Assembly (NCBI GenBank): GCA_025360605.1
Contig: JANYBV010000025.1
Coordinates: 1-41,582 of the forward strand
From: Alphaproteobacteria bacterium
GTDB lineage: Bacteria > Pseudomonadota > Alphaproteobacteria > Rickettsiales > SXRF01
Reading direction: 5' to 3'
DNA length: 41,582 nt
Shown here: positions 14,980-24,511 of the stretch, in pieces
Layout: each line of letters begins with the position of its first letter
Position numbering within the stretch: position 1 is the stretch's first letter
Notes under the pieces: generated by a model
Seen by the model: the letters and a program-made list of their open reading frames with translations, nothing else
Databases searched by the model: none
What the model was told of the DNA's origin: nothing
Translations under genes and position numbers: made by a program

Positions 14980-17007
14980 ATGCAGCAACCCATGACCTCA
15001 GCAAAAGCAAACCCATCCGTCAAACCCAAGGTGAATGAATTTGACATGGCGAACGCGATACGCGCCCTATCCATGGATGCGGTTGAACAGGCCAATTCCG
15101 GACATCCGGGGATGCCGATGGGCATGGCCGATGTGGCCACCGTTTTATTTTCCGAATTTCTGCGCTTTGATCCTCAACATCCGCTCTGGCCCAACCGCGA
15201 CCGCTTTATACTGTCCGCCGGTCATGGCTCGATGCTGCAATACGCCCTGCTCTACCTCACCGGCTATGAGGATATGACGCTGGATGAAATCAAACACTTC
15301 CGCCAGTGGGGCGCTAAAACCGCTGGTCATCCGGAATTCGGTCATGCGTCCGGTATCGAAACTACCACCGGCCCGCTGGGTCAGGGTGTGGCTAACGGTG
15401 TAGGCATGGCACTGGCCGAGCGCCTACTTGCCGCGCGTTTTGGTGATACGCTGGTCGACCACAAGACCTATGTTATCGCCGGTGACGGCTGCCTGATGGA
15501 AGGTATTTCACAAGAAGCGATATCGCTCGCGGGACATCTAAAACTCGGCAAGCTGGTGCTGTTGTGGGATGACAATAAAATCAGCATCGACGGCCCTACC
15601 AGCCTGACCACCTCCGAAGATACGCTGAAGCGCTTTGAAGCATGCGGCTGGAATGTGCAGGCCATTGACGGCCACGACCATAACGCCATCCGCAAAGCCC
15701 TTGCGAACGTACAAAAGAGTGACCGCCCATCAATGATCGCCTGCCGCACCACCATTGGTTTTGGCGCACCTACTAAAGCGGGCAGTGAAAAATGCCACGG
15801 TTCACCACTGGGTAAAGCGGAAATCGAAGGCGCAAAAGCAAAGCTGGGTTGGGCACATGGTGCTTTTGAAATTCCTTCGGATATCCTCGCCAGCTGGCGT
15901 GATGCCGGTAAGCGCGGAGCTGGCGATTACACCCAATGGACTAACACCTATGCTGCCGCTGATGCGGGCAAGCGCGCTGAATTTGAACGCCTGATGCAAC
16001 GCGAACTTCCTGCGGCTTGGAACGACACGCTCCAAAATTTCAAAAAGAAATTGGCGGAATCCAAACCGACCGAAGCCACCCGCAAATCATCTGAAAACGT
16101 GCTGGAAGCATTGGTCCCTGTCATTCCCGAATTGCTCGGCGGTTCCGCAGATTTAACCGGATCGAACTACACCAAAACCAAAGCCATGAAGCCAGTGTCG
16201 GCCACCGACTTTTCCGGCAGCTACCTCTATTACGGTGTGCGCGAACACGCGATGGGCGCCATCATGAACGGCCTCGCCCTGCATGGTGGTTTTATTCCGT
16301 ACGGTGGCACGTTCTTGGTATTCACCGATTATTGCCGTCCGGCTATCCGCCTGTCAGCACTCATGCAGCAGCGCGTGATCTATGTCATGACGCATGACTC
16401 CATCGGCCTCGGAGAAGACGGCCCGACCCACCAGCCGGTAGAACACTTGGCCGCGCTTCGTATCATCCCTAACCTGAATGTGTTCCGCCCTTGCGATGCT
16501 ATGGAAACCGCCGAGTGCTGGGCATTAGCACTGACGCAAACCACGACTCCTTCGGTGCTTTCGCTGGCACGCCAGAATACGCCGAGCCTGCGAACCGAGT
16601 ATACACCTGACAATCTGTGCGCGCGAGGTGGCTACATCATCTCGCCTGCCAAGAGTGCTGCAAAGGTAACGATCATGGCTACCGGTTCGGAAGTATCCAT
16701 CGCGGTCGAAGCGCAGAAGAAACTGGCGGAAAAAAATATCGCAGCGGATGTCGTATCCATGCCCTGCATGGAACTGTTTGATGCACAACCGCAGACCTAC
16801 AAAGACAGCGTGCTGGGTAAGAACACCTTGAAGGTCGCGGTCGAAGCCGCACTGTCATTCGGCTGGGAACGTTACATCGGTGAAAACGGTGTATTCATCG
16901 GCATGAAGGGCTTTGGCGCTTCGGCTCCGGCACCGGAGCTGTACAAACATTTCGGCATTACCGCTGAACATATTGTTAAATCGGTTGAGAATAGATTGAA
17001 CCCATGA
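14980..17007 (+). CDS. tkt: Transketolase
   Basis: A 675-residue transketolase (family usual length about 660-670). It transfers two-carbon units between sugar phosphates with thiamine diphosphate in the pentose phosphate pathway. Visible signatures: DAVEQANSGHPGMPMGMADV near the N-terminus; the ThDP motif GDGCLMEGISQEA with DDNKISIDG; the pyrimidine-domain start LLGGSADLTGSN; REHAMGAIMNG with the catalytic Glu region; and HDSIGLGEDGPTHQP. No good ribosome binding site precedes ATG 14980, and ATG 14992 is an alternative start. It begins the tkt-gap-pgk operon and overlaps gap by four bases. Confidence 0.96.
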   Translation: MQQPMTSAKANPSVKPKVNEFDMANAIRALSMDAVEQANSGHPGMPMGMADVATVLFSEFLRFDPQHPLWPNRDRFILSAGHGSMLQYALLYLTGYEDMTLDEIKHFRQWGAKTAGHPEFGHASGIETTTGPLGQGVANGVGMALAERLLAARFGDTLVDHKTYVIAGDGCLMEGISQEAISLAGHLKLGKLVLLWDDNKISIDGPTSLTTSEDTLKRFEACGWNVQAIDGHDHNAIRKALANVQKSDRPSMIACRTTIGFGAPTKAGSEKCHGSPLGKAEIEGAKAKLGWAHGAFEIPSDILASWRDAGKRGAGDYTQWTNTYAAADAGKRAEFERLMQRELPAAWNDTLQNFKKKLAESKPTEATRKSSENVLEALVPVIPELLGGSADLTGSNYTKTKAMKPVSATDFSGSYLYYGVREHAMGAIMNGLALHGGFIPYGGTFLVFTDYCRPAIRLSALMQQRVIYVMTHDSIGLGEDGPTHQPVEHLAALRIIPNLNVFRPCDAMETAECWALALTQTTTPSVLSLARQNTPSLRTEYTPDNLCARGGYIISPAKSAAKVTIMATGSEVSIAVEAQKKLAEKNIAADVVSMPCMELFDAQPQTYKDSVLGKNTLKVAVEAALSFGWERYIGENGVFIGMKGFGASAPAPELYKHFGITAEHIVKSVENRLNP

Positions 17008-18005
17008 CGATTAAAGTTGGTATTAATGGACTCGGGCGCATTGGCCGTTGCGTGTTGCGCGCGCTCTATGAATCCGAAAGCAAAGATTTAGAACTGATCG
17101 CCGTTAACGGCCCTGCCGCTGTTGCAACCCACGCGCACCTTCTCAAATATGATTCGGTGCATGGACGTTTTTACGGCGAAGTTTCTGTCGAAGGCGAGAA
17201 CCTTAATATTAACGGCAAGACCATCAAAGTATTCCACCAGAAAGACCCGAAACAAATCCCGTGGGGACAGCTTGGTGTCGATGTGGTGTTTGAATGCACA
17301 GGTAAATTTAACAAGAAAGCCGACGCAGCGCAGCATCTGGAATCGGGTGCCAAAAAAGTGGTAATATCCGCTCCGGCGGATGGCGTGGATGCCACGATTG
17401 TGTACGGCGTAAATAACGCCGCGCTGCATAAAGACCATCAGGTTATCTCGGTAGGCTCCTGCACCACCAACGGGTTAGCCCCTGTTGTTAAAGTGCTGAA
17501 CGACCTCGTGGGCATCGAAGCGGGCTTCATGACCACTATCCATTCGTATACGGGCGACCAGAATCTCGTCGATAACAGCCACAAGGATTTGCGGCGCGCG
17601 CGCTCGGCGGCGTTGTCGATGATTCCGACTTCCACCGGTGCTGCCAAAACCATCGGCCTGATTTTGCCCGAGCTTAAAGGCAAGCTGGATGGCACCTCGA
17701 TTCGCGTTCCTACCCCGAACGTATCGCTGATCGATCTGACCATTACGGCGGGGCGCGATACCACTGCGGAAGAAATCAACGCAGCGCTGCAAAAAGCATC
17801 GACGGGGACCCTCAAAGGTGTGCTCGGCGTATCAGCGGAACCCTTAGTGTCAATTGATTACACGCATACTACTTTAAGCAGCATCGTTGACCTTGCTGGT
17901 ACCTATGTGATGGGCAAGCGCCTCGTGCGCGTGGCCAGCTGGTATGATAACGAATGGGCATTTTCCAACCGTATGCTTGATGTGGCAAGGTTATTCATGT
18001 CATGA
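17004..18005 (+). CDS. gap: Glyceraldehyde-3-phosphate dehydrogenase, type I
   Basis: A 333-residue GAPDH catalysing the phosphorylating oxidation of glyceraldehyde 3-phosphate in glycolysis/gluconeogenesis. The dinucleotide fold begins KVGINGLGRIGR. The catalytic Cys is C153 in SCTTN and the general base H180 in TTIHSYTGDQ. ASWYDNEWAFSNRM ends the catalytic domain. At the end of strand beta-2, where NAD-dependent enzymes usually have Asn-Asp, this protein has N35-G36 (AVNGPA). Loss of that Asp may relax cofactor choice toward NADP. Start and stop each overlap the neighbours by an ATGA, indicating coupled translation with tkt and pgk. Confidence 0.96.
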   Translation: MTIKVGINGLGRIGRCVLRALYESESKDLELIAVNGPAAVATHAHLLKYDSVHGRFYGEVSVEGENLNINGKTIKVFHQKDPKQIPWGQLGVDVVFECTGKFNKKADAAQHLESGAKKVVISAPADGVDATIVYGVNNAALHKDHQVISVGSCTTNGLAPVVKVLNDLVGIEAGFMTTIHSYTGDQNLVDNSHKDLRRARSAALSMIPTSTGAAKTIGLILPELKGKLDGTSIRVPTPNVSLIDLTITAGRDTTAEEINAALQKASTGTLKGVLGVSAEPLVSIDYTHTTLSSIVDLAGTYVMGKRLVRVASWYDNEWAFSNRMLDVARLFMS

Positions 18006-19237
18006 AATTTCCACGGCTTGAGGATGTTGATCTGGCGGGTAAAACGGTACTGGTGCGTACCGATTTGAACGTACCGATGCAAGGCGGCAAGGTAACTAAT
18101 AATAACCGCATCGTGCGTTTGCTGCCGACACTAGAGTATCTGATGAAGAAGAAATGCCGCATTGTCCTGCTGTCGCATTTTGACCGCCCGAAAGGCAAAT
18201 TCGTTCCCTCCATGTCGTTAGCACCGCTGGTGGATGCGGTATCGGAAGCGATGGACGGTAAAGAAATCCAGTTCGGTGTTGATTGCATCGGCCCTGCTGC
18301 ACGTGATGCGGTGGCTAAGCTTAAGGCTGGCGAAATCGTGCTGTTGGAAAATTTGCGCTTCCATCCGGAAGAAGAAGCTGGTGATGCCAACTTCGCACGC
18401 GAGCTGGCAAGCCTTGGTGATGTCTTTATCAACGATGCGTTCTCTGCCTCGCACCGTGCCCATGCCTCGATCACCGGTATCGCTGCTTATCTCCCAATTG
18501 CAGCCGGAAGGCTGATGGAAGAAGAGCTGGCATCCATCTACAGTATTTTCTCGAATGCAAAAAAACCAATCACCGCTATTGTCGGCGGTTCGAAAATATC
18601 GACCAAACTGGAACTGCTGGAAAACCTCGTGGCGAAAGTCGATAACGTGGTGATTGGCGGGGCAATGGCGAATACATTTTTGCTAAGCCAAGGCCATTCG
18701 GTGGGCAAATCACTGGTAGAAACCAACCTGAAAGCGACAGCCAAACGCATTCTGGAAACTGCCAAGAAAAAGAAATGCAACATCATCCTGCCGGTGGATG
18801 TGGTGGTAGGTCAACCGGACGCTACAAGCAACGCCTGTGTAGGCATTGAGCATATTCCCGCCGACCAGATGGCACTTGATATAGGCAACGAAACTATCCG
18901 CGCCATTTCCGACTGCCTCGCCACCTCTAAAACCGTGATATGGAATGGCCCGATGGGCTTGTTTGAAACGCGCCCGTTCGATGTGTCAACCATGATGGTC
19001 GCGCGTGAAATCGCCCGCCTTACCACCAGCGGAACGATTAAAAGTATTGCCGGTGGTGGCGATACAGTTGCCGCTCTTGCCATCGCCGGCCTTGGTGGTT
19101 CGTTCAGCTACCTGTCAACCGCAGGCGGTGCGTTCCTAGAATACCTCGAAGGCAAAACCTTGCCGGGTATCACCACCTTGCTGGAAGCCAAAAATAGCAA
19201 ACCCCATTCCGGCGGCAAAATCAAAGCAAATGCCTGA
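18002..19237 (+). CDS. pgk: Phosphoglycerate kinase
   Basis: A 411-residue phosphoglycerate kinase, interconverting 1,3-bisphosphoglycerate and 3-phosphoglycerate with ATP. Signatures: VLVRTDLNVPMQGGKV (usually RVDFNVP), LLSHFDRPKG (usually HFGRPKG), LLENLRFHPEEE, IVGGSKISTKLELLENL, WNGPMGLFE and the nucleotide loop IAGGGDTVAAL. The small changes in the first two motifs are uncommon but conservative in position. Third gene of the coupled tkt-gap-pgk operon; fba and pyk do not follow. Ends 86 bases before the aminopeptidase gene. Confidence 0.96.
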   Translation: MKFPRLEDVDLAGKTVLVRTDLNVPMQGGKVTNNNRIVRLLPTLEYLMKKKCRIVLLSHFDRPKGKFVPSMSLAPLVDAVSEAMDGKEIQFGVDCIGPAARDAVAKLKAGEIVLLENLRFHPEEEAGDANFARELASLGDVFINDAFSASHRAHASITGIAAYLPIAAGRLMEEELASIYSIFSNAKKPITAIVGGSKISTKLELLENLVAKVDNVVIGGAMANTFLLSQGHSVGKSLVETNLKATAKRILETAKKKKCNIILPVDVVVGQPDATSNACVGIEHIPADQMALDIGNETIRAISDCLATSKTVIWNGPMGLFETRPFDVSTMMVAREIARLTTSGTIKSIAGGGDTVAALAIAGLGGSFSYLSTAGGAFLEYLEGKTLPGITTLLEAKNSKPHSGGKIKANA

Positions 19238-19323
19238 TATATACTAACGGTTGCAAAGCTACGTGATTCGGCGTGACGATAATTTTTTCTTGAATCATTT
19301 CGCAACAGGAATATATTCAGGAG

Positions 19324-20715
19324 ATGATGTACACACTCCCCATCACCACTACCAAACCCAAAGCAGCAACTATTCCTATTTATCTGCTGCGCACGGCCCA
19401 ACTTGCCGCGTGGCTGAAGTCGCAACCGGCACAGACAAAACACTGGCTGGAGGCGAATAAATTCAAAGGGGATGCCGGAAGCTTCTGTTTACTGCCCGAT
19501 AAAAATGGCACAATAGCTGCTGTGGCGTGCGGCATCGGCGAAACGCCCGACACATGGAGCATTGCCCACCTCACCACTGCATTGCCTGCTAAAACCTACC
19601 ATCTTGAAGGGACACTGAGCGCGGATCAGGCCACACAACTAACGCTAGGCTGGGCACTCGCCGGATACCGTTTTACCCGTTACAAAAAAAACACCTCCGC
19701 GTTGCCGGTGCTGGTTGTTCCTAAAGGCTGTGACACGGCCTATGTAAAATCTCTCGGTACCAGCATGTTCTGGGCACGTGACCTGATCAATACCCCCGCT
19801 AACGACATGAACCCGCAGGCGCTGGCACAGGAAGCAATCGACTGGGCAAGCACTAACAAAGCCAAAGTGACTGTGATTAAAGGTGAAGCGCTACTAAAAG
19901 CAAATTATCCGATGGTGTATGCGGTAGGTAAAGCGGCGACTGTGCCACCGCATTTTGTTGATATCTGTTTTGCGAAAAAAGGCGCACCGAAATTAACGCT
20001 CGTTGGCAAAGGTGTGTGTTTTGATTCCGGCGGGCTGGATATTAAATCCACCGGCAATATGAAAATGATGAAAAAAGACATGGGCGGTGCCGCGTGTGTG
20101 CTTGCTCTTGCCAAGACCATTATCGAATTGAAACTACCAGTACAGTTGCGCGTGCTGTTGCCGATTGTGGAAAACGCCATTGCCGGTAACGCCATGCGCC
20201 CGCTCGATATTGTCCCCACCCGTAAAGGCATCACGGTTGAAATAGGCAACACCGACGCCGAAGGCCGCCTCATCCTGTGCGACGCGTTGTTCGAGGGGGA
20301 TTCTGAAAAGCCTGACCTGCTAATTGACTGCGCCACCCTGACTGGTGCAGCGCGGGCGGCACTGGGCACCGAAATTCCCGCTTTTTTTACGAATGACGAC
20401 CAGCTGGCACACGCCTTAACAGACCATTCCGCCCGCGAAAACGATCCGCTATGGCGCTTGCCACTATGGAAAAATTATAGAAAACAATTAGATACAGCAA
20501 ATGCAGATTTAAGCAACGACCCCGATAGCGCTTATGGCGGCGCTATTCTTGCGGCCTTGTATTTACAAGAATTTGTTAGTAAAACCACCCCATGGCTTCA
20601 CATTGACATGATGGCGTGGAACGTGGGTACAAAACCAGGGCGGCCCCAAGGCGGGGAAGCAATGGCAGTACGGGCACTCTATGCATTAGTAAAGGATCGT
20701 TATGGTACAAGTTAA
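19324..20715 (+). CDS. Leucyl aminopeptidase, M17 family
   Basis: A 463-residue cytosolic metallo-aminopeptidase that removes N-terminal residues from peptides. The catalytic domain shows VGKGVCFDSGGLDIK, MKMMKKDMGGAA, the M17 signature NTDAEGRL at 309-316 and DCATLTGAARAALG, which together hold the two-metal site and catalytic Lys/Arg. At about 460 residues with a shorter N-terminal domain it fits the common alphaproteobacterial M17 type rather than PepA proper. Start: ATG 19324 or 19327, with AGGAG immediately before. The 3' end overlaps the MarR-type gene by 14 bases, so the two are cotranscribed. Confidence 0.93.
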   Translation: MMYTLPITTTKPKAATIPIYLLRTAQLAAWLKSQPAQTKHWLEANKFKGDAGSFCLLPDKNGTIAAVACGIGETPDTWSIAHLTTALPAKTYHLEGTLSADQATQLTLGWALAGYRFTRYKKNTSALPVLVVPKGCDTAYVKSLGTSMFWARDLINTPANDMNPQALAQEAIDWASTNKAKVTVIKGEALLKANYPMVYAVGKAATVPPHFVDICFAKKGAPKLTLVGKGVCFDSGGLDIKSTGNMKMMKKDMGGAACVLALAKTIIELKLPVQLRVLLPIVENAIAGNAMRPLDIVPTRKGITVEIGNTDAEGRLILCDALFEGDSEKPDLLIDCATLTGAARAALGTEIPAFFTNDDQLAHALTDHSARENDPLWRLPLWKNYRKQLDTANADLSNDPDSAYGGAILAALYLQEFVSKTTPWLHIDMMAWNVGTKPGRPQGGEAMAVRALYALVKDRYGTS

Positions 20716-21073
20716 AGAAGAAAAAGTAGTAGGCTCATCAAAAATTATCCGCGCATTGTCGTTCTGGCATGGCGTCACATCGACCGCTCTGAAGCAAATG
20801 CCTATCGACCTTTCGGCACGCCAGACAGCGATCCTGCTCAACGTCTATCTCATGCCGCCGCCACACAGCATCAAAAGCCTCGCGGATGACCTGATGATTT
20901 CGAAGCCTGCTATCTGCCGCGCTATTGATGCTTTGGAAAAAGGCAAGCTGGTGAAACGTATCCGCGACAAACAGGACAAACGTAACGTCCTGATCCAGCG
21001 TACGGTCAAAGGCTCGGTATACTTAAGCGAATTTGCTGACATCATCCTCAGCCTGTCGAAAGAAGCTGCGTAA
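20702..21073 (+). CDS. MarR-type winged-helix regulator
   Basis: A 123-residue DNA-binding protein with the MarR winged-helix core: IKSLADDLMISKPAICRAID forms the helix-turn-helix, and LVKRIRDKQDKRNVLIQRT the wing with the typical DKRN turn. It probably acts as a dimer. A ribosome binding site AAGGA at about 20692 lies inside the aminopeptidase gene, whose end it overlaps by 14 bases. The target is unknown; adjacency suggests but does not show a link to peptide metabolism. It converges on the AsmA-like gene with a 44-base gap and no clear terminator. Confidence 0.88.
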   Translation: MVQVKEEKVVGSSKIIRALSFWHGVTSTALKQMPIDLSARQTAILLNVYLMPPPHSIKSLADDLMISKPAICRAIDALEKGKLVKRIRDKQDKRNVLIQRTVKGSVYLSEFADIILSLSKEAA

Positions 21074-21117
21074 CCCTAGCTATCTTTACAGTAAGGACGA
21101 CGCTGGAATATTAGAGA

Positions 21118-24100
21118 TTATTGCTCATCGTCATCGTCTTTTCTGGGTTTATCCAACACATCAAACAAGCCGCGCAGAAATCCGGGGGTGAGGATCGACA
21201 ACGGGTTCACCGACACATCCGGATTGTTCTGCGTGCCCTTGATGGAGTAGCGCGCAGCAAATACCCCCTGCCCATCACCGCCGGTAAACACCTTGCCAAT
21301 CAATGGTACATTCCCCAACACATTGTTGAGGGAATAGGATGGAACCAGTGTGCCCTGAATATCCAATGCTACTTTCGGGAAGGTGACGGTTCCCTCTGCC
21401 GTTAAACCTATGGCATCGCCGTGAGTTTTGGCATTCTCCAGTGTCAGCACATCATTACTGAGGGTAAACGGAGCGCTGAGGCGCATAAAGTGAATACCAT
21501 TACCCTGCAATGTGTCAAAGAAACCGGTGAGTGATGCCAGCGAAAGAATTTTTGCAAGCACCGACGCATTCTTAACCGTATGTTCGTTGATATCCATGCG
21601 GCCACGCAACGAACGTGGTTTATTGCCGTTAGCATCTGAATAGTTACCGGTAATGGTAAGATCGCCACCTTCCATGCCGTCAAATATATTGAGTGCCTTA
21701 ACAAAAGCACCCGCACTTTCGGCATGAAGCGACAGCTGCCGCCGGCCTTTAGGATTGCGAAGAATACGGAAATTGAACGGTTTTTTGTCAAGCGTAGTTC
21801 CAGAAATATTGGCGCTTTCACAAAGCTCCGCATCACAATTAACAGCGCCTTTAACCGCCAACAGCTCCCTTCCCTCGCCGAACATGACGCGCGCCACATC
21901 GGTTTTAAATGCCAGCGATGGGAAATGCTCAAACGAAAAAGTACTCTCTTCTTTGCTGTCCTTGTTGCCAAACCAACTGCTTAGATCAATAGCATTGCCG
22001 CGCGCTTCGATAATATGTCCCGTATCCGTGCGTTCATAGAGAAACTGTTCAAGATTCGTGCTGCCAAGTTGCAAATGTTCCATGCTGACACGGCGGATAC
22101 CCGACATATCCTTGGCAAGCTCGGCCGAACCTTTGGCCTGCATGTTGGTGCTGGTAAAATTAAAAGCGGAAATGGTGGCGACATCGTCTTTTTTCTCGGC
22201 AGTAAGCGTAAGAGTAGCTGCTTGCTTGTTTGGTTTCTGGATGTGCAGGTTAGGCAAAGAAATAGCAGCATTGGTAAGATCCAGCGTAGCCTGCGTATAT
22301 TCTGCCGCCTTCCCTTCTTTCAGGCTGGCTTTAACACCGATTGATCCTTTTAAAAACTCAAACGCCGGATAGCCAAAGCGCGGCAACACTTCAACCGGCG
22401 CCGTGGCAGTGGCATCAATAAAGGTGTCGTACCCTTTGTCAGGCGTAAACAGGTATTTAACATCTGCGTCCGATACGCTGGCACCATTGATGTTCCCAGT
22501 ACCCTTAAATTCCAGAGCATTGTTGTCAATCGCCAGCGAACCATCAATGCCCTTACCATCGAATTTTTTCATGAAACCCGCCTGCGATACGCCGGCAAGT
22601 TCTGCCTTGATATCGAAATCCACATCCGGCGTGCTATCGCTATGTTGCTTGTCTTTATGCTCGGCAAAAAATTTAAAGCCAAGCACGGCGCTGCCTTTTA
22701 CTTTGCCTTCAGCCTGATCGGCCAGAAGGTTCAGGCGTTGTGCATGTTTCAGTGGCGGCAATTCGAGCAAGTGGATAACATCCTTGGCGGTGCTTTCCGC
22801 AGCAAGGCTGATCTTGATATAGGGATTATCCGGATTGAGATCGGCAATCAGCACCTTGCCATTGGAAAGTTTGGTATTCTGCATATAGCTGGCGGAATCA
22901 ATCGTGGCCTCAAGGCTCAATCCGTCCACATGCACTTTACCGTTCACCGCAGTGATTGCCGGATGCTCGGGCAGATAATGAATGGTTGCTCCTTCCAGCA
23001 TAATTGTGGCGTCCACATCTTCTTTCGGCAATGTCGGTTTTGCAAGGTCTCCTGACGCAATATTAATCTCGGCTTTGGCCTCTGGCACCGTGCCTTCAGT
23101 GATATTGGCGGTCACCCATTCGCGCGATATGGGCGCAAGGCTAGGTGGCCAGAAAAGATGGATATCACCCGCCGTAATATGCTTGGCAACCACGCTGGCA
23201 TGCACCTGCGGATCATTTTTGTCCAGCACCACCGTACCTTGGCCATCCAGTAATGTTCCACCCAAATCCATATTCAATCGAGTGATATCGATAGTACTGA
23301 CCTTGGTGTTGGCATCATGGCCAAGATTACCTTCGACATGAAATTTTTTAACCGGCAATGAACCGTCCAGCTTATCCGTCTCCAGCGAACCTTCGCCACC
23401 TTCGGCAATAAAGGTCATTTTCTGAAGATCTCCATCCATGTCTGCGACGATATTAGCCTTGCCGGTCAGCGGAAATTTCATCGTTCCCAGCAGGCTGTTT
23501 TCAGCAAACAGATCGGCGAGCGTTCCAGGCATGAGCTTACTGACGGTAATTTCGCCTTCAACTATGGAGCTGTCATTTTTTTTAGTGAATTCTGCCGAAA
23601 GCAATGACTGGTAGTTATCATAGGAAATTCGGGTAGTGGCAATCGCCTGTAACCCGTGACGGTTACGCCGGAACGCAAAATCCGCACCATTCGTTTTGAA
23701 AAATACGCCTTTTTGCTTGTTGCTGATGGTCACGTCGGCATTAACAATAGAGACGAGGCGAAGTGCGCGCAGATTGCCGGCATTATCAGGATTGATGAAA
23801 GGTGCCATGATCGCCGCGAACGGAACGGCAGGTGTTTCCGCTGCATCAGCCGGTTTATCCGCATTAGCATCAGCAGAGGATTCTTCCGGCTCAAGGCCGT
23901 AGCTGATAGAGTGGTCTTCGTTCTGGTACAGGCTGATCACCGGATGGGTAATGGTGAGCGATGTAGGCAACATCTGGCCGCGCACCAATCCGAATAAATC
24001 AATACCAAGTGAAATTTCCGGCAGGCGTGAATAGGTGTGGCGCTGGTTGGTAAATATTTTGATGTTACGAATGCGGATGTCAATCGGGTGTTTCCAACCA

Positions 24101-24318
24101 TCCCAGATGAGCCATGTGCTGCCTACGCTCACCGAGTATTTATGATCGGGTGGCTCGAACATCAACTCGATATAAGGAGACAACACATCTAATGAGCGCG
24201 GCCCCGTGGCCACCCATGCCAGCAAAATGTTGAACGCGCTCAGCCCCGCAATCGCCAATCCGATAAAGATGCCGAATACAAGTTTAATTACTGATCTACG
24301 CAGGCTACGAAAATTCAT
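21118..24318 (-). CDS. Large AsmA/YhdP-like envelope protein (DUF3971-type)
   Basis: A 1066-residue protein with one N-terminal membrane anchor (RRSVIKLVFGIFIGLAIAGL, residues about 8-40) and a very long periplasmic part of repeated beta-strand units. The pattern is that of the YhdP/AsmA/TamB group, whose members form hydrophobic grooves between the membranes and help move phospholipid. Typical pieces are LTITHPVISLYQNEDHSISY near the N-terminus, repeated VxGxL and LxGxG strands, and near the C-terminus LSAPFTLSNDVLTLENAKTH and ALDIQGTLVPSYSLNNVLG, a well-known AsmA-C/YhdP ending. ATG 24318 is used; the codon before it is TTG. No clear ribosome binding site. Divergent from glnE with a gap of nearly 200 bases. 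Confidence 0.87.
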   Translation of the reverse strand: MNFRSLRRSVIKLVFGIFIGLAIAGLSAFNILLAWVATGPRSLDVLSPYIELMFEPPDHKYSVSVGSTWLIWDGWKHPIDIRIRNIKIFTNQRHTYSRLPEISLGIDLFGLVRGQMLPTSLTITHPVISLYQNEDHSISYGLEPEESSADANADKPADAAETPAVPFAAIMAPFINPDNAGNLRALRLVSIVNADVTISNKQKGVFFKTNGADFAFRRNRHGLQAIATTRISYDNYQSLLSAEFTKKNDSSIVEGEITVSKLMPGTLADLFAENSLLGTMKFPLTGKANIVADMDGDLQKMTFIAEGGEGSLETDKLDGSLPVKKFHVEGNLGHDANTKVSTIDITRLNMDLGGTLLDGQGTVVLDKNDPQVHASVVAKHITAGDIHLFWPPSLAPISREWVTANITEGTVPEAKAEINIASGDLAKPTLPKEDVDATIMLEGATIHYLPEHPAITAVNGKVHVDGLSLEATIDSASYMQNTKLSNGKVLIADLNPDNPYIKISLAAESTAKDVIHLLELPPLKHAQRLNLLADQAEGKVKGSAVLGFKFFAEHKDKQHSDSTPDVDFDIKAELAGVSQAGFMKKFDGKGIDGSLAIDNNALEFKGTGNINGASVSDADVKYLFTPDKGYDTFIDATATAPVEVLPRFGYPAFEFLKGSIGVKASLKEGKAAEYTQATLDLTNAAISLPNLHIQKPNKQAATLTLTAEKKDDVATISAFNFTSTNMQAKGSAELAKDMSGIRRVSMEHLQLGSTNLEQFLYERTDTGHIIEARGNAIDLSSWFGNKDSKEESTFSFEHFPSLAFKTDVARVMFGEGRELLAVKGAVNCDAELCESANISGTTLDKKPFNFRILRNPKGRRQLSLHAESAGAFVKALNIFDGMEGGDLTITGNYSDANGNKPRSLRGRMDINEHTVKNASVLAKILSLASLTGFFDTLQGNGIHFMRLSAPFTLSNDVLTLENAKTHGDAIGLTAEGTVTFPKVALDIQGTLVPSYSLNNVLGNVPLIGKVFTGGDGQGVFAARYSIKGTQNNPDVSVNPLSILTPGFLRGLFDVLDKPRKDDDDEQ

Positions 24319-24511
24319 CAAAATAGAGTGTGAAACAGGTGGTTTCTAGTGTCCGTACAAAACCGAAATATTAAACGCCATAATCCCCCCCTTGGCAAGT
24401 GTGCTGATCATTGCGTAGCACTGAAGGTAATGGCTGTATAAATGCTGGCGATTAGGATTGCCAACGCCTATATTCTACCGAAGCATAACACTTATTTCAT
24501 ACCACACGCTA

